A DNA stretch of 64,000 nt, taken from positions 915,220,840 through 915,284,839 of the forward strand of contig NC_081409.1 in assembly GCF_030272615.1 (NCBI RefSeq), given 5' to 3'. The notes under the pieces were generated by a model that saw nothing but the letters and a program-made list of their open reading frames with translations, ran no database searches and was not told the DNA's origin. The translations under genes were made by a program, and so were the position numbers. This document shows, piece by piece, positions 22,741 through 33,600 of the stretch; the stretch's first letter is position 1, and each line of letters opens with the position of its first letter. This DNA is from Cryptomeria japonica. Lineage: Eukaryota; Streptophyta; Pinopsida; Cupressales; Cupressaceae.

Positions 22741-24864
22741 ATTAAAGGATTTGGTTACTGGAAGTATCAACAGTGTTGATTTAGTGGCTTCTGTTGGAAT
22801 GGCTGGTGCCATAGATGCTACTGCGGGTTCTGATACAGTTGTTGCTACAAATGGTGTTGCTGATGGGATTATTGGCTTGATTGGTGGGATGTTTGGCATT
22901 GGTGATGGTTGCGGTGGGGTTGTGAGCCTTGATGGAGCAGTGGGGATAATGCTTGATGGTGCTTTGATTATGAAAGGTGTCCTCTTTGCAGTAGGTGGGC
23001 AAAATGGTTTGCTAGGTTTTCCTTTGAATCTGAGTTTAGGAAGGATCTCTTTTTCAGAGCCTAGGCCTGTATTACCTTTGGGCTTGAATTCTGGTAGTAG
23101 AGGTTCATGTCGTCCTTGTTTGCAGTATCCCAAAGCACTTTGACCATCATACCCCATTCTTTGCATAATGAGGAGGTCTTTACCATACTGTTCCGTAGGA
23201 AGTGTTACTTGTGGTTTGTCAGTGGTGATGGGATCTTTATAGATCCAGTCCGCTAGGTCCTCATCTTGTGTTTCTTCCTCTTGACTCTTTCCAAGGATGA
23301 AATGCGTCAAGGCACATGCAGGCGTGGTTAGTGATTGTTGGAGTAACTGCTGTGGTTTACCATGTGTTCTAGGAGAAGTGGGCATTTGTCCCACACAAAA
23401 GAGCTGACTCAAGTTATATTCCCCGGGACCTTCCTCGGCGACTTTCATCTTAAGCTTTTCTTGCTTGGGTATAGGGGTGTTTGAACTGGCAAGAGAGGCG
23501 GGACTTACATATGATGTGGAGGAAATGGCTTCCCTATTATTAGGAACAGTAATCTCTGGTTGATGGCTGATATTATGGCAAAATGCAAAGGGATTTGCAT
23601 CGCCCAGGATTGTGATCTCTGCACCATTATGTGGGAACTTGATACATTGATGGTAGGTAGATGGAACGGCTTGCATGGCATGTATCCAAGGTCTTCCTAA
23701 CAATAGATTGTATGGCAGAGGAAGGTCCAGAACCTGACAAATTATGTGCTTTACCATAGGGCCAGCCCGGATTGGTAGTACCACAGCTCCTTTGGATGAA
23801 CGCTCTGCATCATCATAGGCTTTGATGGTGATCTTCTTGCAAGGATCCACTGATTCTATTGCATATCCCAATGTTGTGACCAACTGTAGTGTATAAATGT
23901 TTAGGCCTGCTCCATTATCTATCAAGACGCGCTTGATCCTGTGTTGGTTGATAAAGCCTTCAATGTGTAGCGAAGCATTATGAGGTTGCTGGAAAGAAGA
24001 GTTGTCACTTTCAGAAAAAGTGAGACAAGGTGATGACTTTAGATTTCCAACCATAGCTTGAAACTGGTCCGTATTAAGGTTTGCAGGGACTGACGCCTCT
24101 TGGAGTGCTTGATCCAAGATTGTTTTATGAGATGGTGATAGGCGTAATAGTTCTAAAATGGATATGAGCGCAGGCGTTTTATCTAATTGTTCCACAAGAT
24201 TGTATTGCTTTGGGATGGAGGTGGTGCCCTGTGGAGCTGCCTTGATGGTGACCTTGCCACGACGCGTAACAACATTGCAATTGGAGTTGGGATTTTTGAA
24301 GGTTATAGTTGCAACTTGTTCATTGGCATCATACAGATGATTTACAGTATAGTTATACGCAGCCTGCGTATAATCAGTGGTATCAGTGCCTCGCTGGGAA
24401 GTGGAAGGACCCCTTTGATCTTGTGATGGGAGTGGATTCTTGAACATCAGATGATCATTATTGGTCGTTTTTGGATCATGTCCTTCAATCTCAATTTCTC
24501 CTCGATCAATAAGATCTTGAATGAGATCTTTCAATTGGTGACAATTACTTGTCTTGTGTCCTCTTCCTTGATGGAACTCACAGTGTTTAGTATCTCTCCA
24601 CCATGCTGGTTTGACTTGAGGCTCATAGTTTGATAGCTTAGGTAGAGTGATCAAATTCTGAGAAATGAGTTGTTGCATCACTGTTTCAATGGGTTCCCCT
24701 AAGGGAGTGTATGTGCGTTTTTGTTTTTGTGGACGAGGTCTTGGTTCATCATGAGATGTGATGCGACCTTGATTGGAAGGAACATTTGTGTTATTCTGTG
24801 GTGGAGGATTTTGTCCTGCAAATCGAACCACAGGTTGTGCATTTTGGATAGTTCGAGCATCCAC
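22696..24864 (-). pseudogene. Tat zinc finger, protease and G-patch region
   Basis: The 722-codon frame holds, in order, a Cys/His finger HCEFHQGRGHKTSNC (near residue 75), a YNLVEQL...TPA block (about 220), the aspartic protease site VLIDNGAGLNI (about 315, D-N-G rather than D-S/T-G), LLLGRPWIHAMQ (about 390), and a G-patch MGYDGQSALGYCKQG...NTGLG (about 575). A proline-rich tail follows. The protease would cut the polyprotein. The G-patch may bind RNA. The frame is the same as that of gag upstream, from which it is separated by a stop at 24898-24900. Confidence 0.88.
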
Positions 24865-24897
24865 AACCCCATCGTTGACGATATTCTTATTCTTGTT

Positions 24898-25968
24898 CTA
24901 GAAGTTTGGTTTATAACTATTGAAGCGCGGGCGAGGACCATCTTTTGGTTCATTAAAGATTTTGATGAGTCCTTTTTTGATGAGTGCCCTTTCACATTTT
25001 ATACCCTTGGTGATCATATCGTTAAAGGAGTCTGTGTCTTTGACATCCAGGTGAAATTCCATTTCTTCGTTTAAGTTGGAAATGAAAATTTCCACTAGTT
25101 CTCGTTCAGGTAACTAAAGAGAACGTCTGCTAGACATTTGGCGCCATCGTTGCAGGAATACTGAGAATAATTCACCTGGTTTTTGTTTGGTGTTGCATAG
25201 ATCAGCCATGGTGATGTCGCGTTCAATGTTATAAGAGTAATGAGATAGGAACTTCTGGATGAGTTCCTCAAATGTTCTAATGCCACCTGGTAGTCGGGAA
25301 AACCATGATGTGGTTGTTCCTCCCAAGCTTTGGGAAAAAAGGCGCATTAAGTATGTGTCCTCATAAGCCACTTCAAGACAAGCGGAATGAAATTCTCTGA
25401 CATGATCACGGGGATCTCCCTTTCCTCTATATTTTTCGAATTTTGGTGTTTCGAACCCGCGTGGAAAGGGGGGCATATAAAGATTCCTATCAAAAGGATA
25501 GGGACATATGTCATTAAGTGAGAATTGATTGGTCTTAACACCACTATGAAGTTGTTGGGCGAGATTCTCGACTTGTTGCCGCAACATCTCCATTTCATTT
25601 GGAGGAGGAGGTGGTGGATTACCTTGAGGAATGTTATATCTGATGTGATTTCTACCTCTTTCCTCCTCATGGCGACTTTGTCTTTCTGATGCTTGTCTTA
25701 ATTGGGCAAGATCAAAGTCAGAGGGGAGTTTGGCTCCTTCTTGAGCGAGTTTTAAGAAGTGAGCATCCGCATTGCTCCTAAGTATTTCATCAAACAATCT
25801 GTTAAAGTGAGGGTTATGCTGAACCCTTTCGATTGTTGAAGGAGTGGGAGTACTTGGGTTTTCATCATTTACATTTCCTCCAAGTGCTTCTTGAAATTCA
25901 TTGAGGTTGTCCTCTTCTTCCTCAATTTCTATTTCTCGTTGCCTTGATCGCGATTGGGTTTGAGCCAT
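24898..25968 (-). pseudogene. Tat gag (capsid)
   Basis: The start MAQTQSRSRQREIEIEEEED at 25968 opens a 284-codon frame with a proline run (about residue 120), then the retrotransposon gag core (PFPRGFETPKFEKYRGKGDP, SWFSRLP, FLSHYSYNIERDIT). It ends with a TAG at 25114-25116. The same frame reopens (LVEIFISNLNEEMEFHL...FNSYKPNF) and stops with a TAG at 24898-24900. Gag forms the virus-like particle. Both stops are TAG where family members usually read on, in keeping with C-to-T change at CAG codons. Confidence 0.9.
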
Positions 25969-28309
25969 TTTGTTTGCAAGTTTGTGTTTGAAGTTGATTA
26001 AAGATGATGATGAGTTTTTGATGAAAGATTGATGATTAGTGATTTGTGTTGTATGTAGATCTCTAGCACTCTAAGGTAGATGTAACCGAAATTCTTTCTT
26101 TGAATTGCTTGTTTGTTTTGAGGAGTTTGGATGTGATAAGGTGTAGAGAAATCTGAGATGTGTTACAGATTTTGACTACCTAGCAATGAGGGGATTCACT
26201 CATGAACTAGTTTTAACCTGCGTTAGATGTATCTCTTAGGATGAGCTTATCCTAGATGTAGAAACAATCTAAAAAATGATGCGATGTGTTTGATTCCAAG
26301 CAATTTAAAAAGGAATCTTGGGACAAGAACCTCTTAATGTTTTGAGAGTTTTGGGATGGATTGATGATAGAATAATGATGTATGAATGAGATGATGGATG
26401 TTTTGTTTTCAACTTCAATAAAAACTTTGTGTTACAAATGGAACAAACTCTACTTCTTCCCTTTCAGGCATTGGTGGCACTTCTCGAGCTGTGTTGTAGG
26501 TGATACAGATGTTTGGGAAGAAGTTGGGATTAATCTTTCCTCCTTGATTTTTGTGATAACTTAGAGCTCTATATTGCATAAAAGCTCTGCGGTTCAATGA
26601 TTCTGAATCAAACTCGTTTGTTTTACCTTGAAGGTAGAGACACATGCGATGTAGAAAGACTCTATGTGAGACAAAGATTTGTCTATTGAGATAGAAGAAT
26701 TTCCTCCTTTTGATCAAAGCCTTTGAGCTTAATGGTCTCCTTTTCAAGTTGATATTCTGATGACACTTCTTCTTTCGCAAGATGTGAAGAATGGTCATAA
26801 AATTTGTCTCTTTGTTGTTTGTACTGTGTTTTTGGTATTTTTGTTTGTTTTTGAGAAATGTTGGATGAATACTTTGTTTTTGGGATTGATTTTCTAATTT
26901 TTCTTTGACAAGAAAACAAAGCAAGCACACAAACACAAGAATGTTGCCAAAAAGGCACAAATGAGTATGGGTCTAGATCAACCCAATCTTTGGACTTGTA
27001 TATGACCCTTCCTTTAGATTTATTTTAAAGTGTATTTCCAAAGCCTGAAGTCGGCTCAATTTGCACTAGGTCTGTAAAACGAACACACTTCAAACACTTT
27101 TTATCCCTAAGGTCAAATGGCCAGTTGTGATAAATTTAGCCCACATCTTGATATTTCTTCGACTTTGGTACTACATACCTTATGAATCCCACCGTGGCAG
27201 GTAAGGATGTGATATACTAAGTCTTGCACGAGCATAACAAATAGATGATCCCTATGATGGGGGAGTCACCACTTTTATCAAGTCACAAGTGACTTTTCAA
27301 AAAACTATGTTTCTACTCAAGGAAATATGTATGGTGAGTATCTTGGGAGCAAAACCTTCTATGCTCTTGCACTGAATTATATCTCAAATATCCTCAATCA
27401 ATAGAATGGGTGGGATTCTACTTAAAGGTGTTTAGTCATGTTCGATGGCTTTGGACATAAGTTCATTCTGCAGTGACTCACTTAAGAGCCTTGTAACTGG
27501 TGGTGGGGCCCATTTGTCCTTTCGGCCAGTTACACTGAAGGAACAGCTATACCCAAGGCTACAGCTTTCGCTCTCACCTGATTTCTATAGCGGCTCGAAG
27601 GATTTACCGCTCGAGGTCGTTCCCAAGAGTATCGATCCCTTGGCAGGCCTCTCTTAAAAAGATAAAATTTGAGTGTTACTCACACTTTTCTCTTGCACCT
27701 AGGACCACGAGAGCCAAGGGAGAGGATAGTGTGTGTTAGAAGTAGGTCCACTCGACTGACTTTTTGCACAAGCGTGCCAAATACGTAAAACACTTGTTAT
27801 TTTTAATCCAGCATTTGCAAAGATGATTTAACTATTTGGAGATGTTGCTCCAACAGTCATGGTGTTCGTTTTAACTTCAATGGCAAAATGTGTTGTAATC
27901 TAAAAATTTGGAAATCCTGGTCAACTTAATGAAAAACACGTTTTGCTTGAAGTAAAATTTGTTTGCAAAAAAAAAAGATCAAAACAAGTGGATTGTGTAT
28001 TTTATTTGCACCAAATTTTTGAAGTGTGGATTGTAAATTTTAGGTCCAAATTGATGCAATGAAATCAAATTTGTGTTGTTAATTTTAAGCACCAAAAGAA
28101 AATGAGTCCTAACTAGAAAACAATGAATATTTTTTTTTTTGTGTTTTTCAAGTTCTTTTTAAGCACTAAATGAAAATTTTGTGATTTTTATGTTGGGTTG
28201 TTAACCTGCATGAACAAAAAACAAGTTAGTAAAAACCAATGTTCAAGGGGGGCTTCCACAAGCCTAAGATACTCAATTTTTTGGTTACAAAGCGACTTGG
28301 ACAACACTC
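25969..28309 (-). other. 5' leader of the Tat element
   Basis: About 2.3 kb between the AGCGCT array and gag. A 181-codon frame at 26960-26415 resembles no family. A GC-richer stretch at 27470-27650 stands out from the AT-rich remainder but codes for nothing I recognise on either strand. The segment with GATGGGGGAGTCACC at about 27255-27280 has a counterpart in style near 61.66 kb. Confidence 0.6.
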
Positions 28310-28600
28310 TGTCGCAATAGCGCTAGTCTTCTTTTTAGACAGAAGCGCTAATTTATACAGTAGCGCTAGTCTGCGCTTATAGAAGCACTAATTTACACCG
28401 TAGCGCTAAAAGAATAGAAAAATCCGAGAGGTCAAAAGTGCCAGAATAGTTTTAATAGCGCCAGAATTGTGACAAAAGCGCCAGAATGTTGTCAATAGCG
28501 CTAAAATTTTTTCAATAGCGCTATTTTAGGGACAATAGCACTAAAAGAAATTGTTTCGATAGCACTAAAACGTGTTCATTAGCGTCGAAGCGCGACCTAT
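28310..28600 (-). repeat. AGCGCT array, 5' leader of the Tat element
   Basis: About 13 degenerate units, AGCGCTA, AGCGCCAGAA or AGCACTAA, spaced 15-30 bases. On the minus strand they read AGCGCTATTG, the same core as the array at 16640-16930 reads on the plus strand. The two arrays are therefore in opposite orientation within the element. Confidence 0.8.
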
Positions 28601-28663
28601 GTGGCACTTTCAACAAGCAAAATATGTTAGTTGTCAAAAAAATAATTGTTTGTTTGCGTGTTC

Positions 28664-28683
28664 GATTCACGTTGGGTTCACCA
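28664..28683 (-). promoter_or_regulatory. Primer-binding site of the Tat element
   Basis: TGGTGAACCCAACGTGAATC on the minus strand, two bases inside the 5' LTR. The matching tRNA was not assigned. The 7.7-kb element has the same site with one base different. Confidence 0.85.
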
Positions 28684-28685
28684 AA

Positions 28686-30124
28686 TGATGCCCTCCTAAA
28701 TGGCACAAGGTTAGTCTAAGATCAAAGAACACAAAAACACATGAAACATTAGTGTTAGTCAATCTAAAACTAAACATATGAAGGCATACCAAAAGAGACA
28801 CAAAGAGACATGCTAATATATCTAATAAGTAGAACAAAGATCATGAGACATCTCCAACTGCCTCTTAGCATGGCCTTAGTTTCTTCTCCCTTGTTCCTCT
28901 CCTCTCCAAGTTCCAAAATAGTGTAGCTCTCAGCAGCTTTTTGCACTATGGATGCTTATGGAGGATTGAGATTGTAGTATAGCTCTAAATGTGAAATAAA
29001 AAGCTAATACTAATGCTAAAATGATATATTTTAACCAAAAAAACAAGATGTTAGATTGTTTATGCTAAAATGCTCTCTAAAATGTCTATAGCTTAGATAC
29101 ATACAAGTTTTCAGGATCTGGATTATGAAGGAATGAGCTCTATTTATAGGAAAAATGGAGCAATGGATGGCCAGGATTGAAAGGTTTAATCAAGGGTCAA
29201 GCTTGAAAGTTGGGAATCCATGTGCACAATTTGCACCAATGAAATGGTGACAAGTGTCAACATAGGGTTGGGTTGAAAGAAGAGGTTGGAGGCATTAAAG
29301 GCTTGAGAAGACCTCATGGTTATCTAAAGGCTAAGGGTCAAGCCTAAATTAAGATCATCCACTGGATTAAGAGTTAATCCAAGGATAAACCTTTGTGCAA
29401 ATGATTAAGAGATAATCATGGTCAAAGCATTAAAGGCTTGATGAGACCCTTGGGTTGGGTAGAGGTTGAGTCAAAACAAATGTTTTAACCATGTGGAAGG
29501 GTTTGGGTTAACCATTAATGGTTTTTGGAGGCTTTGGGGATTAAGTGGTTGAAAGTTGGAAGCCTTCAATGGTTATCAAAGACTTTGAGGAATTTAGTGG
29601 TTGAAGGTTGAAATCCTTTAATGGTTATCAAAGACTTTTAGACTTTGAGAAGTGACTCCATTTTGCTTAGGAATGTGACAATAATTAGGCGATGGATTAG
29701 GTTTAGGAAGGGGTTAGAAGAATCTAGAAGGGGATTAAGTTTTGCAAGTGGATTTTGGTGGGTGAGGAAAAATAGGATTTTATTTAAAATAAAAATTCAT
29801 TTATTTCAATAAATGTGTGCAAGTTGCATTTGTAGGAAAATGCAAGTGGGGTGGGGATAATGATTTAAATAAATGTTTTATTTAATTTATTTAAAAGAGG
29901 AAAAGAGGATTTTAATTAAATAAATAGATTTTATTTATTTAATTGATTGGAATTGGATTTAATGAATAAAATAAAATAAATTGAATAATTTATTTAATTA
30001 ATAGAAGAATGTTTGGGGATGAATTAATTAAATATTAATTTAATTAACTGATGGCTAGTGGATTTTTAATCAAATAAATATGAAATATTCATTTAATTAA
30101 AATGGACAGATTTATGTGACTACA
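28686..30124 (-). repeat. 5' LTR of the Tat element
   Basis: 1439 bp, matching the 3' LTR in length. It carries the promoter for the genomic RNA. Confidence 0.95.
29140..29150 (-). promoter_or_regulatory. TATA box in the 5' LTR
   Basis: The minus strand reads CCTATAAATAG, in the middle of the LTR as expected for a U3/R boundary. Confidence 0.6.
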
Positions 30125-30129
30125 CATAT
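30125..30129. repeat. Right target-site duplication CATAT
   Basis: Matches 14627-14631. Confidence 0.9.
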
Positions 30130-30689
30130 AATTATTTATTATTATATAATATTATAAACTAAACTATTATATTTTATAATAAAAATAATTAAATATAATA
30201 TTATTATAATTAATACTTAATATTTGCAAAATTTAGTAAAAATTAAATTAATTTATGAATATAAATTTTTTCCCATAATTCATTATTTTAATATTTATTT
30301 TATAACTATTAAATAGTTGATTATGTTTAAAACATAATTAATTATTATTATAAAATCGTAATTAAAAAAATTAATACTATATTTTTTATTTTACATAATG
30401 TAAAATTATGTTTTAAAATGATATGATAGTTATATTTATAATTATATTGTATATTCTATAATAAAAATTATTAAAATATAAATATATTATATTATAGAAT
30501 ATTAGTGTAGAATATTCTTTAAGATTGTACATATTAATTTATATATAATATAGTTATATTTAATATTTTCTATAATTTAATTTGAATCATTATTATACAT
30601 TATATTTATATAGTACAAAGTATTAAACTTATTTTAAAAATAATATTATACTTAAATTTATTGTCAATATTGCCCATAAAAAAACTCTT
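30130..30689. other. AT-rich spacer
   Basis: Almost only A and T, with many TAATATTAT-like runs. No gene or clear repeat unit. Confidence 0.7.
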
Positions 30690-31930
30690 TGGATTCATTT
30701 GATAAATTGTTCAATTCTATTGAGGTGTCAAAGTCAAAACCACTTTGATAGCCTCCATTTATATTATAAAAATACACATGTTTTAGTGTAATTAGTACCT
30801 TCCTATCAACTACACCCTTTGGTTAGCAATTAGGTCTTATGTTTATCAATGCTTTCATTAGGATTGTACTTGGCTTTGTACACCCACCTTGTACCAACTA
30901 CTTCCTTACTACTAGATAGTTTAGTGAAATCTCATGTATCATTATTTTCAATTATTTCTATCTCACTATTCACTACATCAACATAAGAGTTGATGGTTTA
31001 TTCTTTTTTATCTTTTTGGGTACTTCTAATATTTTCTTATTTCCTCACTAGAATATTCAAGTTTCTTTTCCCTGCTTGAATTGAACTTCACCATCCCTAT
31101 CTATTTTTCATTTATTTCTTTTTTCTATTTTATTTTTATTTTTCTTAATTTTTGTTTATACCAAATTTTGCCTACTAGATCATACAACTTGTATACTTTA
31201 TTTTCTTATTCATAATAAAAATGTATTTTAAGCCTTTATCATTTATCTAAAACATTTTTTCTTTGATATGTGTGCATAAACCACACAATCAAATACACTT
31301 AAATAATCATCTTGTATCTTGATTTCAAACAATATTTATTTAAGAACCAATTTTTAACCTATTTTTATCAGACTTGTATTTAAAAGGTATGCTATTTTAT
31401 ACAATGTTTCTACTGGAAACACTATTCTCCATTTTGTTTCTTTGTTATACTCTTAGACATTTTGACAATGGTATTATTTTTCCTATCAACAACTCCATTT
31501 TTTTTTCAACTATAGAAAGTAGTGACCTCATTTTTGATTTCATATTTTTTCCAAAAGATTAGAAAATGATCTGACTTATTACTTACCTCCATTATTTGAC
31601 TTTATTAGTTTGGTGTATTTATCACTCCATTTTTCAACCAACCTTTTAAACATTACAAAATTTTCAAATAATTTTGATTTTATGGTTAATTATCTCAAAA
31701 CATTGTTGAGCTCCTTTAGATTCACCAATTGAAAAGTTAGCTCTATGTTGTTTGCCAAAAATAAGGTAAACCTTTAATCATTCCTAATCTCTTGAGAAAA
31801 ATTAATCCATTAAAACTAAAATGGCCATGTATTTGATGTCAAATTTTACTTTTGTTTATTTAACTAGCCCTTAATATATGGTTTCTTTAGTTGAAATATA
31901 GGGTGTCAACTCAAATTCACACAAAATTTT
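30690..31930 (-). pseudogene. Copia integrase/RT remnant, highly decayed
   Basis: On the minus strand the pattern KNGVVDRKN (the QNGVAERKN end of the Copia integrase core) is read near 31.49 kb. The start of the Copia RT follows near 30.9 kb: NDTWDF, then VVGTRWVYKAKYNPNESIDKHK and LLTKG. Frame changes and stops are dense. No LTRs were found for it. It is the oldest recognisable element in the window. Confidence 0.6.
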
Positions 31931-33489
31931 GCGAAAAACTCAAATTTTAGTTTTTTTCTCAACAATATCATTGACATAATATATGTAACCACAAGACAAC
32001 TGTGAAAAAAGATAAATAATTGCTTATATAATAGACATTAGGTTTCCAAAATCCATGAGGTAGTAATCAACTGCTTCCTGAGTAGTTTGTGTGTAAAAGC
32101 AGCTGATTACTAATTGACTATATTTCAAACAATAAAATAAAACATAAAAAAATTAATAAATTTTTTTTATTAGTTATAATTAATAAATATTATTAATAAC
32201 TATAACAAATATTATTATTTTCACTACAAATTAATACGACAAATACTTGACACCATGTGACACTTGTTATAATAGCAGTGCTTTTTATTTTAAGATAAAA
32301 TATAACTACTTTTCATTGTGCATGCAAAATGCTTTATAGAATAACGATTTACTTTAGTGTCAAATTGAGAGCCCACATAAATATATTCCACAACAAATCT
32401 GGCTATTCATTGGCCAAATTAACTTTATAAAAGGTTACCTTATAATATTCAATCTGGATTTTCTTTAATTTTTATATTTAATAATATTTGTTAAGATAAT
32501 GATGAGAAGGATTAATTTATAACATCATTCTACATTAATATCATGAAGCTAATTATTAAGTCTTTAATTTATAACATCAATCTACATTAATATGATTTAT
32601 AGAGAATGAAAAATAAATAACTATTTTTGTATTTCATCAATTATACATGAAAAATAAATAATCAATTTTGTTTTCTAATTTTTAACATTCTTTTTGTCTA
32701 TGTAAGATATCAATATGTGCAATATAACTTCAATATTCTTTGTTCATAGGCAAAACTTAAGGTATACACTTTGTACTTTATAAAATTATGTTTTACGCAA
32801 AATTAATATAATTATTTTATAAAATAATGTTTTACATGTAATTAATATATTGGTTCTCGTTTAAGTACTTCAAAATATGTCTTCACAAGACAAAGAAACA
32901 AACTACTATTGGGGTTCCAGAGAGAAGGGTTTTGGAACTTCTAATGATTCAATGTTATTTGAACAGTTTATTGTTTAAATTGATAAAAAAATATTTAAAT
33001 ATAAAAAAAACATATAAATTATTCATAAATTAAATATTTTTTTGACAATTAATAATTTTCTTAAAACATCAAATAAAAATTATTGACATGACCAAACCCT
33101 CATTAAAAATTCATGGTCACCAAACTAATATAACTAGTAATTGTACCTTGGTGTGCAATGGGTATGCCGAAAACATGGAAGAGCAATTAGAAAATATTTG
33201 GTCTATTAATTGCATAAATTTGTGCAACACATGAATTCAGTTGGTAGGCCATTCAGTAAATGATGGTGTTTGTGCAACAAAGGTAACAATTACCTTTCAC
33301 ATGATTAGTGAAACCCTTTTCTTTGTGGCACCATGCTTGATTTAGTGGTGATGTCATCTTGTGTGTTGTTGTGCTTGTCATGACACCTTGTGTGCATATT
33401 GGTGTGTAATGCATAGTGTGAATGTCACTTACAATGAAAAAAAATGTTCATCCAATGTTGGTTCAATTAATATCTTGTGAGAAAGTTTG
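31931..33489. other. AT-rich spacer with dispersed-repeat pieces
   Basis: No gene. 32260-32560 resembles parts of 42455-42600 and 49015-49190 (see the dispersed repeat entries). A repeated TTTAATTTATAACATCA(A/T)TCTACATTAATAT pair is at 32505-32600. 33100-33490 holds nothing I can name. Confidence 0.5.
32260..32560. repeat. Dispersed repeat, copy A
   Basis: The first half (AAAATATAACTACTTTTCATTG) aligns with 42470-42550. The second half (ATATTCCACAACAAATCTGGCT) aligns with 49025-49185. It is degenerate and has no terminal repeats that I can see. Confidence 0.5.
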
Positions 33490-33600
33490 GGGCATTATAT
33501 TGTGAAATTAAGTGATAGAGAGTGGGGGTAGAGAGATTAAGAGATAGATATAGAGATAGGGAGGGAGAAACAAGAGTGTGTGATATATATATATATATAT
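33490..33600. repeat. GA-rich and (AT)n tract before the 7.7-kb element
   Basis: AGAGATA-type runs, then GTGTGTG and about 11 AT units up to 33600. The element starts directly after. Its right flank is also (TA)n then (GA)n, so the target was probably one compound microsatellite. Confidence 0.75.

Larger units (their letters stand above)
14632..30124 (-). mobile_element. Complete Tat-lineage Ty3/Gypsy retrotransposon (15.5 kb)
   Basis: The two LTRs are each 1439 bp and differ at about 13 positions by eye (about 99% identical). They are flanked by a perfect 5-bp duplication CATAT (14627-14631 and 30125-30129). Reading on the minus strand: 5' LTR, primer site, 2.7-kb leader, gag, zinc finger, protease, G-patch, RT, RNaseH, a second RNaseH, integrase, a 2.6-kb region with an antisense gene, polypurine tract, 3' LTR. 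The second RNaseH between RNaseH and integrase and the antisense ORF are known traits of the Tat lineage. The LTR identity means a fairly recent insertion. Several in-frame stops and an integrase catalytic change show that this copy is no longer autonomous. Confidence 0.92.

Noticed and set aside
26415-26960. 181-codon frame upstream of the Tat gag, considered as the extra ORF1 known from Ogre-type elements
   Set aside because: Biased Lys/Phe composition, overlapping second frame, no motif. It cannot be told from chance in AT-rich leader DNA.
28664-28683. tRNA gene at the primer site
   Set aside because: Only the 3' end complement is present. There is no cloverleaf around it. It is a primer-binding site.
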